Source: Macrosoma leucophasiata
Taxonomy: Eukaryota > Arthropoda > Insecta > Lepidoptera > Hedylidae
Reading direction: 5' to 3'
Length of the DNA: 64,000 nucleotides
Assembly (NCBI GenBank): GCA_036365455.1
Contig: JAWQUS010000003.1
Location: 8,390,001-8,454,000, forward strand
A program made the position numbers and the translations under genes. Below the pieces are notes generated by a model that did not search any database, was not told the DNA's origin, and saw only the letters and a program-made list of their open reading frames with translations. Of the stretch, positions 43,395 through 54,309 are shown in pieces (within the stretch, counting starts at the first letter, position 1; each line of letters starts with the position of its first letter).

Positions 43395-43680
43395 AAATTG
43401 GAGTGTCTGTTTGTTACATAAAAATAACCGCTTTTTACTAAATGCATATGTATGAACACGGTACATATACCAAAATAACATTTTTTACAAATTTTGTCTG
43501 TCTGTCTGTCTGTTTGTTTCCGCTAATCTCGGGAACGGCTGGACAGATTTTGACGGGACTTTCACTGGCACGTAGCTTATGTTATAAGGAGTAATTTAGG
43601 CTACTTTTATACTAGCTGCGCCCACGATTTTGTCCGGGTACATACTGAACAATCATAAATTCTCACGCGTATATAATAAA
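43395..43680 (+). mobile_element. Helitron-like repeat
   Basis: (GTCT)n tract, TCCGCTAATCTCGGGAACGG, GACAGATTTTGACGGGACTT, then TACTAGCTGCGCCCACGATT and the CATACTGAACAATCATAAAT block shared with 10985-11080. Confidence 0.55.
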
Positions 43681-43689
43681 TATCACACA

Positions 43690-44535
43690 GGCAAACCAGC
43701 AGCATCTTCGATGAAAACTCTCAGGCAGCTTGTTTTTTTTCGACACCTCCGACATTTATTATATATCAACCAATTGACACAAAACCCTTAACAAATTATA
43801 TAGGTACTTATATCTTCCTCAAGAATCACTATATCCCGATTTTTTTCCCGGAGGGCCGATAGCGTAATCTGATTCTGATCCATAAGAATTCAACAGAGTA
43901 ATAACATTGTTTACATAATGCAGTATTCATGTTGTGAGAAACACGAAACGTTCTCCTAATTGCGACTATATCACCGTCTTGTGTACAATAAAAAGTATTG
44001 TTATTGTTGTTATCGCTAAAACCCTAAGGTCTAAGCCATCATCTAACATTAACATATTGAATGTGTTAACAATCACATAATAACAGACTAAAGTTTAAAT
44101 AATTTCGAATTCCCAATTCAAAGATTACATCTTTAAATACACGAGCATACCAAAATTGAAATGCATATTAGAAACGAATGAGCTTGCTGAATAGTATCTA
44201 CAAATGGAAGCTAAAAATGCAGTGAACGGGAAATTTCCACTATCAGCATTTAGCGATTCGATTCCATTCTTGAATTACCATCCGCCACTATTCAACTATT
44301 GTGGACCATAGCTCTCATTATTGAAAGGAATGAATGGTTTTATACGAAGTCATACGAGTTTGTACAATATGGTTATAGTCATTTTAGTCAGTTACTTTAG
44401 GAATAAAATTAATATTTCAAGGAACATTAGGTACAAATGAGGCATTAAATGAAAAATGCAATTGGGTGAATGTGATGACTCATAATATATGTCTCCGTAG
44501 TAAATATCACACAGGCAAACCAATTAGGCCTCGTG
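43690..44535. other. AT-rich stretch, nothing recognised
   Basis: CACACAGGCAAACCA occurs at about 43686 and 44509, an unexplained short direct repeat. Confidence 0.35.
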
Positions 44536-44540
44536 GGTGA

Positions 44541-45021
44541 CAATGGCCCCGTAATAAATTTCACAGGGACATAACAACTTATTTTATTCATTTCAGGCAA
44601 CAATGGAACATTAAAAGTAAAACAAAAGGCCCATACAAATATACACCTTAAAACTAACATACATATTAAATTTATTAAAACTAACACTAATTGTTACGTG
44701 ATGGCGGTGACGTGATTCGCGGGTTGTTAGCAGGAAGTTGTCCCCGGCATATTCGAAATAATACTCCCTGCGGCCAGAACTCCCCCTTTGTATAAGTCGG
44801 CAGGTCATGTGTCGGGACCCTCACCAAAAAAGAATTGAAATTAACTTCATGATGAGACTCCAACCGCTCGACTCTCAGGGTGAAATTCGTCTCTATCCGG
44901 ATGTAGTCGACGACATCCTCCACCTATTTTGACCATTGCTTTTTGCGTAGATGTTTTAGGCTGCAATCATAGCTTAACATTCATATAAACTGCATGCTTG
45001 TTCGACACCTTGATTACATAC
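44541..45021 (+). repeat. Repeat A, split by a LINE fragment
   Basis: CAATGGCCCCGTAATAAATT and TTCACAGGGACATAAC at 44541-44578, then the tail half CTATTTTGACCATTGCTTTT to CCTTGATTACATA from 44923. The GGCCTCAGGAGTGG block is absent, so a deletion accompanied the insertion. Confidence 0.7.
44579..44922 (-). pseudogene. LINE ORF1-like C-terminal fragment plus 3' UTR
   Basis: The minus-strand frame 44687-44923 codes a 78-residue piece with HEVNFNSFLVRVPTHDLPTY and FWPQGVLFRICRGQLP, ending at a stop just before an AT-rich 3' UTR and an AATAAAATAAG-like end at about 44580. The F..V.VP....FWP.GV..R.FRG pattern is what I recall from the C-terminal domain of ORF1 proteins of moth LINEs (RNA-binding, often annotated FP-like). 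There is no reverse transcriptase between this frame and the 3' end, so it is an internally deleted or ORF1-only retroposed copy. Recognition is from memory of the motif and is moderate. Confidence 0.5.
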
Positions 45022-45067
45022 AAAATGTACCTTTACTTTGGTTAAAAAAAATTCAATATCAATCGTG

Positions 45068-45265
45068 ACAACCCAGTTAGTCCAGCGGTGTGAGACGACC
45101 GTTTGATTCGAAAAATGGCGGGTTCGATCCCCGCGACGAATATTTGTATGGCCTTGATATTTGTTTCGGATCTGTGTGTTTGCGTATGAGTTGTGTGTGT
45201 ACAACGGTACCCACAATACAGGTTTATACCTACTGTGGGGCTGTGAATGTAAACGTATTTATTTA
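45068..45265 (+). mobile_element. tRNA-derived SINE, family B
   Basis: Head GACAACCCAGTTAGTCCAGC (box A), box B GGGTTCGATCCCCG, GATATTTGTTTCGGATCTGT, CAACGGTACCCACAATACAG, CTACTGTGGGGCTGTGAATG, ATTTATTTAT end. The best copy of the family here. Confidence 0.9.
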
Positions 45266-45389
45266 TGATCTTATTTCAAAGCATCACCTATAATTGCTAA
45301 GTCTGCAAAAAAGCTGATGCATAACGGACTCGTAATAAATAATACTGCTAAGAAAATACCACAGCTGGGTGTATAAAATCATGATTTTA

Positions 45390-45864
45390 CTGGCGTAGCC
45401 ACCACCACAGTACCTAACCTATTTATCGCTAAATGGTAGTGTTCGGCACTATCGTGTTCCGGTTAGATGGTAATGTATGGCCCCGTATTAACTATCACAG
45501 TGACAGAGAATATGTAATAATACTACGTATAGAATGGACACTTTGACGTCCCAACAGATTTCCCCGCCTTACCCAACCTCCTCCCCTCTTTGTTTGTACG
45601 CACGTGCTATGCACACAGGTGCATGTGTAAATGCATGTCACTGATCGCTATCTGTGTCATACAGACCAAATTAAGCATTTGTATGGAATTCTGGCGGAGT
45701 GTCCGCGGTGTGACAGAGACATGACACCTTCGGTCTCAGGGGTGGCAACGCATCCGCATTTTTACCTCTGGTTTTTATGTAGATGCCTATAGGCTGCAGT
45801 CATCACTTAACCTCAATGTGAGCTGAATGCTAGTTGGCCACCTTCCATAGATACATAAAAAAAA
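45390..45864 (+). repeat. Repeat A hosting a 201-bp insertion
   Basis: 45390-45509 holds the first half (ATCGCTAAATGGTAGTGTTC) and 45711-45864 the second half (GGTCTCAGGGGTGGCAACGC to ATACATAAAAAAAA). TGACAGAGA is duplicated at 45501-45509 and 45711-45719. Confidence 0.93.
45510..45710 (-). mobile_element. 201-bp retroposon-like insert with 9-bp target duplication
   Basis: Read on the minus strand it runs from CACCGCGGACACTCCGCCAG to TAGTATTATTACATAT, an (ATT)-like tail that suggests a SINE or LINE-mobilised sequence. No inverted ends and no coding frame. No box A or B was recognised with confidence. Contains CACGTGCGTACAAACAAAG and GTGACATGCATTTACACATG. Confidence 0.85.
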
Positions 45865-45865
45865 T

Positions 45866-46200
45866 AACCAAACACAAAGATAACAGCATAGCCCAAAATA
45901 TCTTCCAAAACGCACGAAGAATTCTAATATAGAATCCATTTGTAGTCTTAGAATGCCTATCCTTTTCAATTCACGTTTCCTCCCACACCAATAATATAAT
46001 TTTACGCTATGCCCCATAAAATAAGAGATGTTGTAAGGTCGCAAGCAATATTATGACGTGATCGTGATTCTATCTTTTGAATAAATTTTTTAGGTCGGAA
46101 AGTAAAATCACAGAATCACAGATCATTTAATAACATCCTAAAATTCCTATTAACTTACAGTTGTTAAAAAAATGTTTTGTAAGTTATGAGAGATTATTTT
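45866..46200. other. AT-rich stretch, nothing recognised
   Basis: No recognised features. Confidence 0.4.
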
Positions 46201-46202
46201 TT

Positions 46203-46475
46203 TACGCAAAAGGTTGAGCGCGCATGGCCCCGCAGCTGGTGTAGATTGTAAGCGATCTACTCGGTTTAGTATTACGGGCGTGGTCGGGTGTGTGATGGAT
46301 GACCGCTAGTGGCAAATTAAAATGCGCTTTGCCGTGCTTCGGAGGGCAGGTTAAGCCGTCGGTTCCACGGAGCAGCGTGGTGGAGTAAGCTCCAGGCCTC
46401 TCCCCAAAACGGGGAGAGACTCGTTCCCAGCAGTGGGACGTATAATTGGTTGCCATTATTATTATTATTTAAGGT
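46203..46475 (+). mobile_element. LINE/SINE element with CCCAGCAGTGGGACG 3' end
   Basis: The longest copy: GCGCATGGCCCCGCAGCTGG, GATCTACTCGGTTTAGTATT, GCTTTGCCGTGCTTCGGAGG, CAGCGTGGTGGAGTAAGCTC, GAGACTCGTTCCCAGCAGTG, then (ATT)n. The minus-strand 84-codon frame is incidental. The family is a retroposon using a LINE 3' end; the parent LINE is not identified. Confidence 0.7.
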
Positions 46476-47150
46476 TGAGACAAGGTAGATGGGGCAGCCT
46501 TATACCATCTACCTAGTTAAGAGGCATAGCTACAATAGCATCAACAGCAACCTGAAATCACCTATGAGAATAAGCATGCAACATAATAACCACTCAGTCC
46601 ATGAACAAGACCAAAAAATTCCTACAAAACAACATGGACTACAAAACTAATTCGTTGAAAAATACCTTGGTGAATTGAGAAAAAGGAAAAATAAATGATT
46701 TGTTTAGTCAATAAAATTACGCCACAACCAATTTATTATTGAGTTATTGCCACACAATACTTACACGAAGACGCGGCCGTGCGTGACTCGTCTGAATTGT
46801 GTTAACGCACAAGTAAATGTGATGGAAGACTGCTTGAGTACAAAGTTAGTGAAATGAATTTGTTCAAGTGTCGACGCGGAACAATTTTATGGCGTTTGAG
46901 TAACATTTTCAGTCGTTCGGTAACTCCGGCAGCCAATATTGATTCTACGAATATAAAAAAAAGAAATAATTAGAAATAATAAAAATCTTCTAGTCCTGTT
47001 TGTAAGCAGTTGTGTAACTACATAATTTATTTATTTTATTTATTTAAACTTTAATGCACATTTAGGTACATTAGGCGGACTTAATGCCATAAGGCATTCA
47101 ACTTTAATCCCACTTGGCATCGTTGTGACATAAAGTTAAGATATTATTTT
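46476..47150. other. AT-rich stretch, nothing recognised
   Basis: A moderately GC-rich patch at 46765-46960 has no recognised identity. Confidence 0.4.
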
Positions 47151-47416
47151 ACTGGTGGTAGAGCTCCAGTGACGGAGCTCGCGGGCGTAGGCACCACCGC
47201 ATTACCTAATACACTACCCGCTAAATGGTAGTGTTCAGCACTATCGTGATCCGGTCAGGTGGTAATGTACGGCCCTGTGATTTCTGGCACAGAGGCATAA
47301 CACCTTAGGCCTCAGGAGTGCATTTTGATCTTGGTCTTTGTGTGGGTGTCTTTATGCTGTCATAATTTAACTGCAATTTGAACTGCATGCTTGTTTGCCA
47401 CTTCCATTACATAAAA
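47151..47416 (+). repeat. Repeat A, near full length
   Basis: ACTGGTGGTAGAGCTCCAGT to TTCCATTACATAAAA. Small deletion at GGAGTG/CATTTTGATC. Confidence 0.92.
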
Positions 47417-47689
47417 GTTACTAGATTACAGTGTTTAAGAAAAGAATTCGTGAAAAATTATTTACCTTTATGTGATGTGACATTTTTTGTGTATATGAGA
47501 TAAGGAAATGCAACAGTACCTACCTATTTTCTTGTATAGCCAACAGATTGACATTACCAATAGCTTTTTGCCCAAACGAAAACGAAATCAAAACGTTAGA
47601 CAGCAATAGCAAATTGTTAGGCTACCAAAACATTTCTTACTATTCTCGCATGAAAATACCTCGATAAAGGTGCAGTAGAATTATAAAGT

Positions 47690-47965
47690 CATTATATCAA
47701 ATTGTTTGCATCGACGGGAGTGCTGATAACAATCGGCTTTTCGACTATAAAGAAACTCTTTGGCATCGAGTTGTAATTAAAATTGGCTTTAGCTCATCCC
47801 TGCATTAAATTGAAAAATGCTGTCCACTCGCGTTTATCACTCTAATTGCTTGATAAAGCATTGTATGAATTTTTCTTTTTGTTTGTTAAAGTTTAAAGCA
47901 CGTAAAACTGTGTGTGTTAAATTTGATTCGATTAATGAAGCTTGATCGTTCTCTATGCCTATATT
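47690..47965 (-). repeat. Repeat I, second copy
   Basis: Reverse complement of 21340-21622. Homology extends to TTCGATTAATGAAGCTTGAT. Confidence 0.75.
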
Positions 47966-48009
47966 TTATTAGAAATTTAGGACTAGGACCGCTCATAGGC
48001 CATAGACGT

Positions 48010-48190
48010 TACATATAAAAAAGGGAAGCGGCTAATGTTTCGCGTGTAATGTCCACACCATCGGTCAACGTCGAGTCTTCTCCGACTTTTTGTGCACTTA
48101 CGAAACTCTCTTACTCACTTTATTGCGGGTGTGATTTAGTACCAGTCGCAAATGTGTCATTACGTCGTCGTAAATTCATACCGTATTTTT
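48010..48190 (+). repeat. Repeat H, copy 2
   Basis: TGTCCACACCATCGGTCAAC, CACTTTATTGCGGGTGTGAT, ACGTCGTCGTAAATTC. Confidence 0.7.
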
Positions 48191-48235
48191 TAATCACGTT
48201 TCTTGCACAGTTTTTTTTTTATTTTTATGTCTGTA

Positions 48236-48447
48236 AAGGACACGGTATTCAGGGTACGATAGCAAGGGTCAAGGTAGTGTAATAACATTTAAGGAGTTAG
48301 GGCCCTAATTAGGGCGATCGGAGCGGCCCGTGTATTTGTACTGTGATTGAGTTAGGGCGCTGTCGACCGGATAGTGTAATAAGCGGCAACGCGGCACGAG
48401 GCCACACCCACCTTTTCTGCCGGACCCTGAATACCGTGTCGTGTAAT
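48236..48447 (+). mobile_element. MITE family M
   Basis: GACACGGTATTCAGGGT at the left is exactly reversed as ACCCTGAATACCGTGTC at the right (about 48423-48439). The interior is GC-rich (GGCGATCGGAGCGGCCCG). The copy at 1-108 shows the end may extend by TATTACACG. The minus-strand frame through it is incidental. Confidence 0.8.
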
Positions 48448-48524
48448 AGCCATTTAAAGTTTGTTTTGATTTAGCATAGTTATAAAACACAAGTTCATAA
48501 TAATATGTTACCGTCTCGTCAGGA

Positions 48525-48622
48525 ATGTAGACGAGGCACGAGAGGTATGTCAGGACCGGGATATCTGGCGCTCTACACTCTCTGCCTACCCCGTTAGGGA
48601 CCTGGCGTGAAGGTACATACAT
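48525..48622 (+). pseudogene. LINE reverse transcriptase tail
   Basis: Codes VDEAREVCQDRDIWRSTLSA (plus strand, 48528-48587) and has the 3' block CTACCCCGTTAGGGACCTGG with ACATACATAC. Same LINE family as 2590-2800, retaining only the last ~100 bp. Confidence 0.7.
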
Positions 48623-48769
48623 ACCGTCTCATCAGAACTTGTTAGACCTTAGAACTGAGCATTTTTAAAAATCTACTATAGGTTCAAATGAACTACTGTG
48701 TCACTACTGTGTCACTACTACTAAGTTATTAGGCGTTTACTTAGTATTACCAAGGACGTCACAAATAAA

Positions 48770-48965
48770 ACAGTGGCGTATCTAATGGCTCGCATGTTGT
48801 AATGTCTACACCATCGGTCAATGTCACGTCTTCCCCGGCTTTCTGTGCGCTTATGAAACACTCTGATTCACTTTATTGCGAGTGTGATTTAGCTTTAGAC
48901 GTATGTAGCTTTAGACTATAGACGTAAGTATGTGACGTAACATAGTCGTAAATTCAAAACACGCA
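48770..48965 (+). repeat. Repeat H, copy 3
   Basis: AACAGTGGCGTATCTAATGG, CACCATCGGTCAATGTCACG, TCTTCCCCGGCTTTCTGTGC, ATTCACTTTATTGCGAGTGT. Confidence 0.75.
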
Positions 48966-49029
48966 AATTTTATTTATAAGGCTTCTTTCAGATTTGGTTT
49001 TTCATTTATTATTATTATATTGCTACTAT

Positions 49030-49262
49030 GGCCTGAGATTTTATGCATCTGTGGCGGATAACAGGGCCGTAATTTTTGGTTTTTGCAGTGGAGCTACTGT
49101 AATGGAACTTGAGGGTGTAGGAGTCACCGCGTAACCCAAAACGTTCCCCATCATGTTCTGCTTAGATGATACGGCCCGTAATGTCCAGTACAGAAGCAAA
49201 ATAGCTTTTAACTTAAGGAGTGTAATCTCTATTTGAACCTCAGGTTTGTAAATAGATGTTTA
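49030..49262. repeat. Two decayed repeat A pieces in opposite orientation
   Basis: 49030-49077 is a reverse fragment (GATTTTATGCATCTGTGGCG, ACAGGGCCGTAAT). 49085-49262 is a forward, strongly diverged copy (GTGTAGGAGTCACCGCGTAA, ACGGCCCGTAATGTCCAGTA, TTTGTAAATAGATGTTTAT). Confidence 0.55.
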
Positions 49263-49269
49263 TTATATT

Positions 49270-49530
49270 AAAAACTAGTTGTCCCGGCAAACTTCGTATT
49301 GCCTCAGAATGAAATAATGTGCAAAGATTTGATAGTCCGTCCGTATGAAATTATGGTTTTTACTACTTCCCTTCATGTTCTGTATGTTCTGTCATGTCAT
49401 GTATCTTTTAAACCTTCCCTAGACTTCCGAAAATCATTCAAAACCAAAATTAGCCAAATCGGTCCAGCCGTTCTCAAGTTTTAGCGAGACTAACGAACAG
49501 CAATTGGTTTTATATATAATATATAGATAG
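49270..49530 (-). mobile_element. Helitron-like repeat, GCTGTTCGTTAGT subtype
   Basis: AACTAGTTGTCCCGGCAAAC at one end and CTAACGAACAGCAATTGGTT at the other; closely matches 23515-23790. Confidence 0.6.
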
Positions 49531-50222
49531 ATATATAATAATACATCTGCATCTTTCACTTACTCTGTGTCAAGTGTATACTTGTTGCCACTTTCATTTT
49601 CGTATCTTTTATCTGTATAATAAAATACGAACTTTATTGGAGATTGGCGGAACTAAAATTATATGACGCTGCCACTTCTACCAATTTATCTGAAATAGGA
49701 ATAGTAAATTTGCCATTTGCCATTGACATGCTTCCGTTCTTCTTTGTATTATATTTCATCAGTCCAATTTATCGGTGAACAATATATCCAGTTGATTATT
49801 ATTTCTTCTGTATTCTTTTCAATTTTCCTCGTGTCTCATCGCTTCTACGAATAATCCAGACGAAACCAAACAAATAAATTGCTTGGAAATAGCAGGCGTT
49901 GGTTTTGAATCGAATGCGCGATTTTTAGTTCATAATCAGAATTTACTCGGACAAACATTTCTCTTTTTGTCTAACAATGTCAATAAATTTTTAGCTTCAT
50001 TTTTTATGAAATACGTAGTTAAATCGTGGGTGAATTCATAAAAATAAAGAAAGAATTTAATTAATTTTCTTGGTAGCACACAACATGCATTGAACATAAA
50101 CAACGAGAGAGAGAGAGAGAATAGAGAGAATGCAAAAAGATATGCTTATGTAAAAAGCCAAGAAAAAAGGCTCCAATCTCAATTGTTCTATTAATGTAGG
50201 TCAATGTAATTCGTTCAGTATG
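49531..50222. other. AT-rich stretch with (GA)n microsatellite
   Basis: (GA)8 at about 50105-50120; otherwise nothing recognised. Confidence 0.5.
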
Positions 50223-50497
50223 TTTTTTTTTATGTAAAAGGTGGTGGCAAACAATTATGCAATTCACGTTAATGTTAAGTGATAACTGCAGGCTATAGAC
50301 ACCTACACGTGGATCAGAGGTCAAAGTTCAGGCCCCTGAGACCTTAAGTGTTATGTCTCTATGACAGTTATTACGGGCCCATATATTACCATCTAACCTA
50401 AACACGAGTGCTGAACATTACCATTAAATTTGGCGGCATATAGATTAGGTAATGCGGTGGTGCCTACGCCCTCGAACTCCTACGCTCTACCAACAGT
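50223..50497 (-). repeat. Repeat A, full length, diverged
   Basis: TTTTTTTTATGTAAAAGGTG to GCTCTACCAACAGT. Confidence 0.85.
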
Positions 50498-50814
50498 AAA
50501 ATAATTAATCAAATCATAAATGTTTAAATTAACCGAAAACGTAAAGGAAGATATGAAAAACTTCGATGTTTTAATTAAAAATATGAAGTTAAATTTCACA
50601 CAGCGCTAAAGTCCCATGTTACCGCTCTGACTGGCAGCGTTTATGGCAGTATTGTGCCAACAAGATTGATTAGCTGCCCTTTTAAAAGCATTAAGTTACC
50701 ATGTTTTAAAAACATAAGCTCAATGTGTACATTTTAGAAATGAAACGATCGTCTTATGTTTTGTAATTCTGTTCTTAAATTGAACTAACCAGCATCAAAA
50801 TTGGAAGTATGTTT

Positions 50815-51105
50815 TTTTTTTTTAGTTTTTATGGCATTGCTATTAAGCTTATTGCCAGTGTCAAGTAAAACGATATTTTGTATTCGTATTTAAGCAGCTT
50901 AAAAGTCAGTAAGTAATTTTTTTATCAAGTTAGTCAAGTAAGTTACAGTCAGTAGGTAATTCGAGTAAAGCGATGGCTACTTTACCAGAACATTTACGAT
51001 GAAGATTTGGAGGAAACCTACAAGGCCGTGTTTTCACACTATTATTCTATTTCACTATACACGGGCACTGTAATAAACCTATATCAAACAAAATGCCATC
51101 AATGT
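50815..51105 (-). repeat. Repeat L, second copy
   Basis: Reverse complement of 4035-4325; T run at about 50812-50823 is the A tail. Confidence 0.65.
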
Positions 51106-51264
51106 ATTTTCCGGCACAGAGGCATGACACCTTAGGCCTCAGGAGTGGTAACGCATCTGCATTTTGACCTTGGTCTTTGGGTAAGTGTCTATAGGCTGCA
51201 GTCATCACTTAACATCAATTTGAACTGCATGTTTGTTTACCACTTCCATTGCATAAAAAAAAAA
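51106..51264 (+). repeat. Repeat A, 5'-truncated
   Basis: TTTTCCGGCACAGAGGCATG to TTCCATTGCATAAAAAAAAA; abuts repeat L. Confidence 0.9.
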
Positions 51265-51381
51265 TAAAAAAAATCAACTTTATTTGATATAAAACTCAAA
51301 AATACACCCAGAAAATGAAATAAAATAAAAGCATCATACGCCTCTTTCAAGGTTCCCGCCAAAAACCCTGGAAGTATATTT

Positions 51382-51437
51382 ACTGGTGGTAGAGTTACAG
51401 TGATGGTTCTCGAGAACGTAGGTACCAACCACATTTA
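51382..51437 (+). repeat. Repeat A head fragment
   Basis: ACTGGTGGTAGAGTTACAGT and GAACGTAGGTACCAACCACA. Confidence 0.75.
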
Positions 51438-51604
51438 AAAAAATACAACTAAATTTTGTTGTATTGCGACCTTAGGACCAGTCTAGCCGCTAAACCACTT
51501 GTTCCAAAATTTTAAATCTGTAGTGTCCGAATTAAGCATTGTGAGTATAGACCCATATGTATATTCATGCCAAATTATAGCTTACTAGAATCAAGAGTAT
51601 AAGG

Positions 51605-52012
51605 CTTCATACGCAATGCGGCTAGCTGTACGGCTGACCGCAGGATGCGGTTGCAAATGCGGTCAGCCGGATCAAGGGCAGCCGCCTTCGTAACCGCAGA
51701 AGAACCGTTGCGATTTGCGGTCATATCGATTCATTACAAAGTTTCCGAACTCCATTTTAACGTCTGGTAAAATGGAATTCAGAAACTGGAAACTCACTCA
51801 ATGGCGGGCAGCCGTAGACTGAGCCGCACAGTGCGTATAGCAACCGTCCGGGTGGCTGTCACTCCGGCCGCAGCCCTCCGAGCGACCGGAGCTGTCTGCG
51901 AGTAGCCGCATCGCAGTGCGCATAGAAATGAATAATACGTACATAATTGTGCTTGCGATCAGCCGGACGGCTAGCCGCATTGCGGGTAACCGCATAGTGC
52001 GTATAAACACTA
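51605..52012. mobile_element. MITE/fold-back element with GCGGCTAGC inverted ends
   Basis: Left CATACGCAATGCGGCTAGC then GTACGGCTGACCGCA; right (reversed) ATACGCACTATGCGG and CGCAATGCGGCTAGCCGTCC. Internal copies of the CGCA/GCCG motifs recur in both orientations. About 400 bp, non-coding; the minus-strand frames of 99 and 110 codons arise from its GC-rich bias. Confidence 0.7.
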
Positions 52013-52111
52013 ATACTGAGAAAATACGGTGGAATCGATGGGCGGATATGGTGAAACGATAAAAAATCATTGTATACTGCGGAGTCGTAAAACGTAGGAA
52101 TGTGATTATTT

Positions 52112-52583
52112 GCTTGTGGCAGAGATCCAATGACGGAGCTCGCTGGCGTAGGCTCCACTACATTACCTAATCTACTGGCCCCTAATTCAGACCTATCGTG
52201 TTCTGGTCAGGTGGTATGGCCCTGTATTTTTTGGCATAGAGCCATAAAATGAGTTTTTATAGTGGCAACGACTACATTGAAATCTCTGGTTTATGAAGTT
52301 ATTCTTCTTTTGGTGCGATTGGAAAAGGAGGTGAGACTGAATTTTTACGATGCGCGCGCACACTGACAGATAAAAGCGACTGTTTGAAGTTAGTTGCTAG
52401 ACAGATAAAAGCAACAGTCTGAAGTAAGATGATTAGATTTTTTTTGTCGTTTTGTGCTATTTCTGGTATATTGAATTGTTACGCTCAAGAAGTATAACTT
52501 CTTACATGCGTACATAAGACACAGCTTATACCTACTTACCATCAATATGAACTTTATGCTTGCTTGCCACTTCATAACATAAA
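52112..52583 (+). repeat. Repeat A, diverged, with ~240-bp interruption
   Basis: Head and middle at 52112-52296 (GATCCAATGACGGAGCTCGC, ACCTATCGTGTTCTGGTCAG), tail at 52538-52583 (CATCAATATGAACTTTATGC, GCCACTTCATAACATAAA). The interrupting segment contains ACAGATAAAAGC twice (about 52367 and 52401). Confidence 0.65.
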
Positions 52584-52593
52584 CATTTTTTTC

Positions 52594-52935
52594 TGCAGTA
52601 GACAGAAATGAAAATAGGTATACAGACACAAAAAACAGCATAAAACTAAAACGTGTGACGATCCAGTAGAACGATTTGTGGCGGACATTGTAAATAAATA
52701 GAATGTTGTTTACACTATTGGGGTTTTATGTTCATCGTGTGATGACAAATACTATCGATCAACGTCATTGGTTCTCTGATTCACTCGGCTACTGTAAATA
52801 ATGGCTAAGAGACACCGATAGACAGTAGGGTTATGTTTGAACAGGGACAGGTTCTAAAAGGTCCATGTCAAATTTTCTTAGTCGTATTGTATTGGAGTGT
52901 AAAAGATTCATGAATTTCATGTACAGGGTGAAATT
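52594..52935 (-). repeat. Repeat J, second copy
   Basis: Reverse complement of 19270-19590. Confidence 0.75.
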
Positions 52936-54309
52936 TGAGTAGTTCTTTTCCCGCGGCAGAACGATTTGCCTTCAGTAGTATTAGCAAAACATTAGCGTAA
53001 AAATAAAAAAAGTACAAGTTTTATTGAAATTAGCGCATCACCTCTTGCAGGCAGCTTCTCTACATCTATCCCAACAACATTTTTTTCTACAACTTTTTAA
53101 AATTAATAGTTCAAGTTTTCTCATACAAAATATATTTTTTTTGCCTCTGAAATGGCATTTACTCTGAGCGTTGGTATGCCACGCACTTTGCCAAGCAAAA
53201 TATCGTCACGCGCGCGGGATTGCGGAGTGACGCAGCGATGGCAATGCTCTTTTTAAGTATTGAAAACATTTTTATTATTTATCAGGATTTGTTAAAAGTC
53301 GTAGATCAACTAAATTATAGTCATTCACCGAAAGTAATGTTAGTTTTAATATTTTAAGGTATGGGACGCTAAAACTGTAAGACTTAAATACCTGCAGTAA
53401 AACAATGGCAAATGGCACAAATTTGTTTTATTTTAATCAATTATCTCCGCACACAGTGCACACACAATAATGGTTTTTAATGAAAAGAAAGGCCGAACAC
53501 GGTATTTTCAACATAAAAAAAAAACAAATATTACATCGCTACCAACAGCATGCGAGGTAATAATAAAATAATATTGACATATTATTCAGTCTCCGGTTCC
53601 AGTAGCAGAATTCAAGGCTATTTTTGGCATGTAGGTACCATCGATGAAATATCAGGTAGATCATGTCAATGCCTTAATCGTGTGACAATAAAGTCTAATT
53701 CGTAATGGTTTTGGACTTCTTTGACGATACCTTTGATAAAACGGTCTTTCCTAAAACTATCACTCTATGTAATAAATCTGCCGTAAAATTGTTTCGGTTA
53801 CATAGTAATGCGCGAAGCTGTAATTACTGACACTATACAAAACTGGTTTGGTATCGGGAGAGACAATGTATTTGCATTGAGACCTCTAGTTTTGTTATGC
53901 AGTGGCATGGGCCACACGCGACAACCACTTGTGACCGGTGTCTGCTGTTTTTTTGGTATTCAAAATTGTATATCCATATTTATTTAACAAATAGACTACG
54001 TAAGTACGTGCGTTGCTTTCGACTTTAACAGGTTAACTTAGGTTAGGGAGAGAGGGGGTGGGGAATTGCGCGAAGGGCGCGTGGCGCCATTTTATAGTGG
54101 CCGGTGTGGGCCACAAGAAGCGAGCAACGATTTGTAGCGTGAGGTGGCCACTGGAGTCAACCGTGTGCGGCCAGTCCATATAAAATGTATGAACATTATA
54201 GGAAATATGCCAGTGTCGGCGTTTTGTGGTTGTGGCCGGTGGCTCGCGGCGACCCATAGATGTAAGGTATAGGTTACAGTATTCAACTGTCAACTGACAG
54301 AAACGTGGT
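52936..54309. other. Anonymous DNA
   Basis: The GC-rich part at 54040-54260 (GGCGCGTGGCGCCATTTTA, GTGGCCGGTGTGGGCC, GTGGCCGGTGGCTCGCGGCG) may be a further MITE or LINE 5' segment, but I could not assign it. Minus-strand frames there show no domain. Confidence 0.4.

Noticed and set aside
9..48330. Telomere- or rDNA-linked sequence from the GC-rich start
   Set aside because: The start matches the internal MITE at 48236-48447, so it is a dispersed repeat.
51798..52158. 99- and 110-codon minus-strand frames
   Set aside because: They follow the GC-rich inverted-end element at 51605-52012 and repeat A; no homology.
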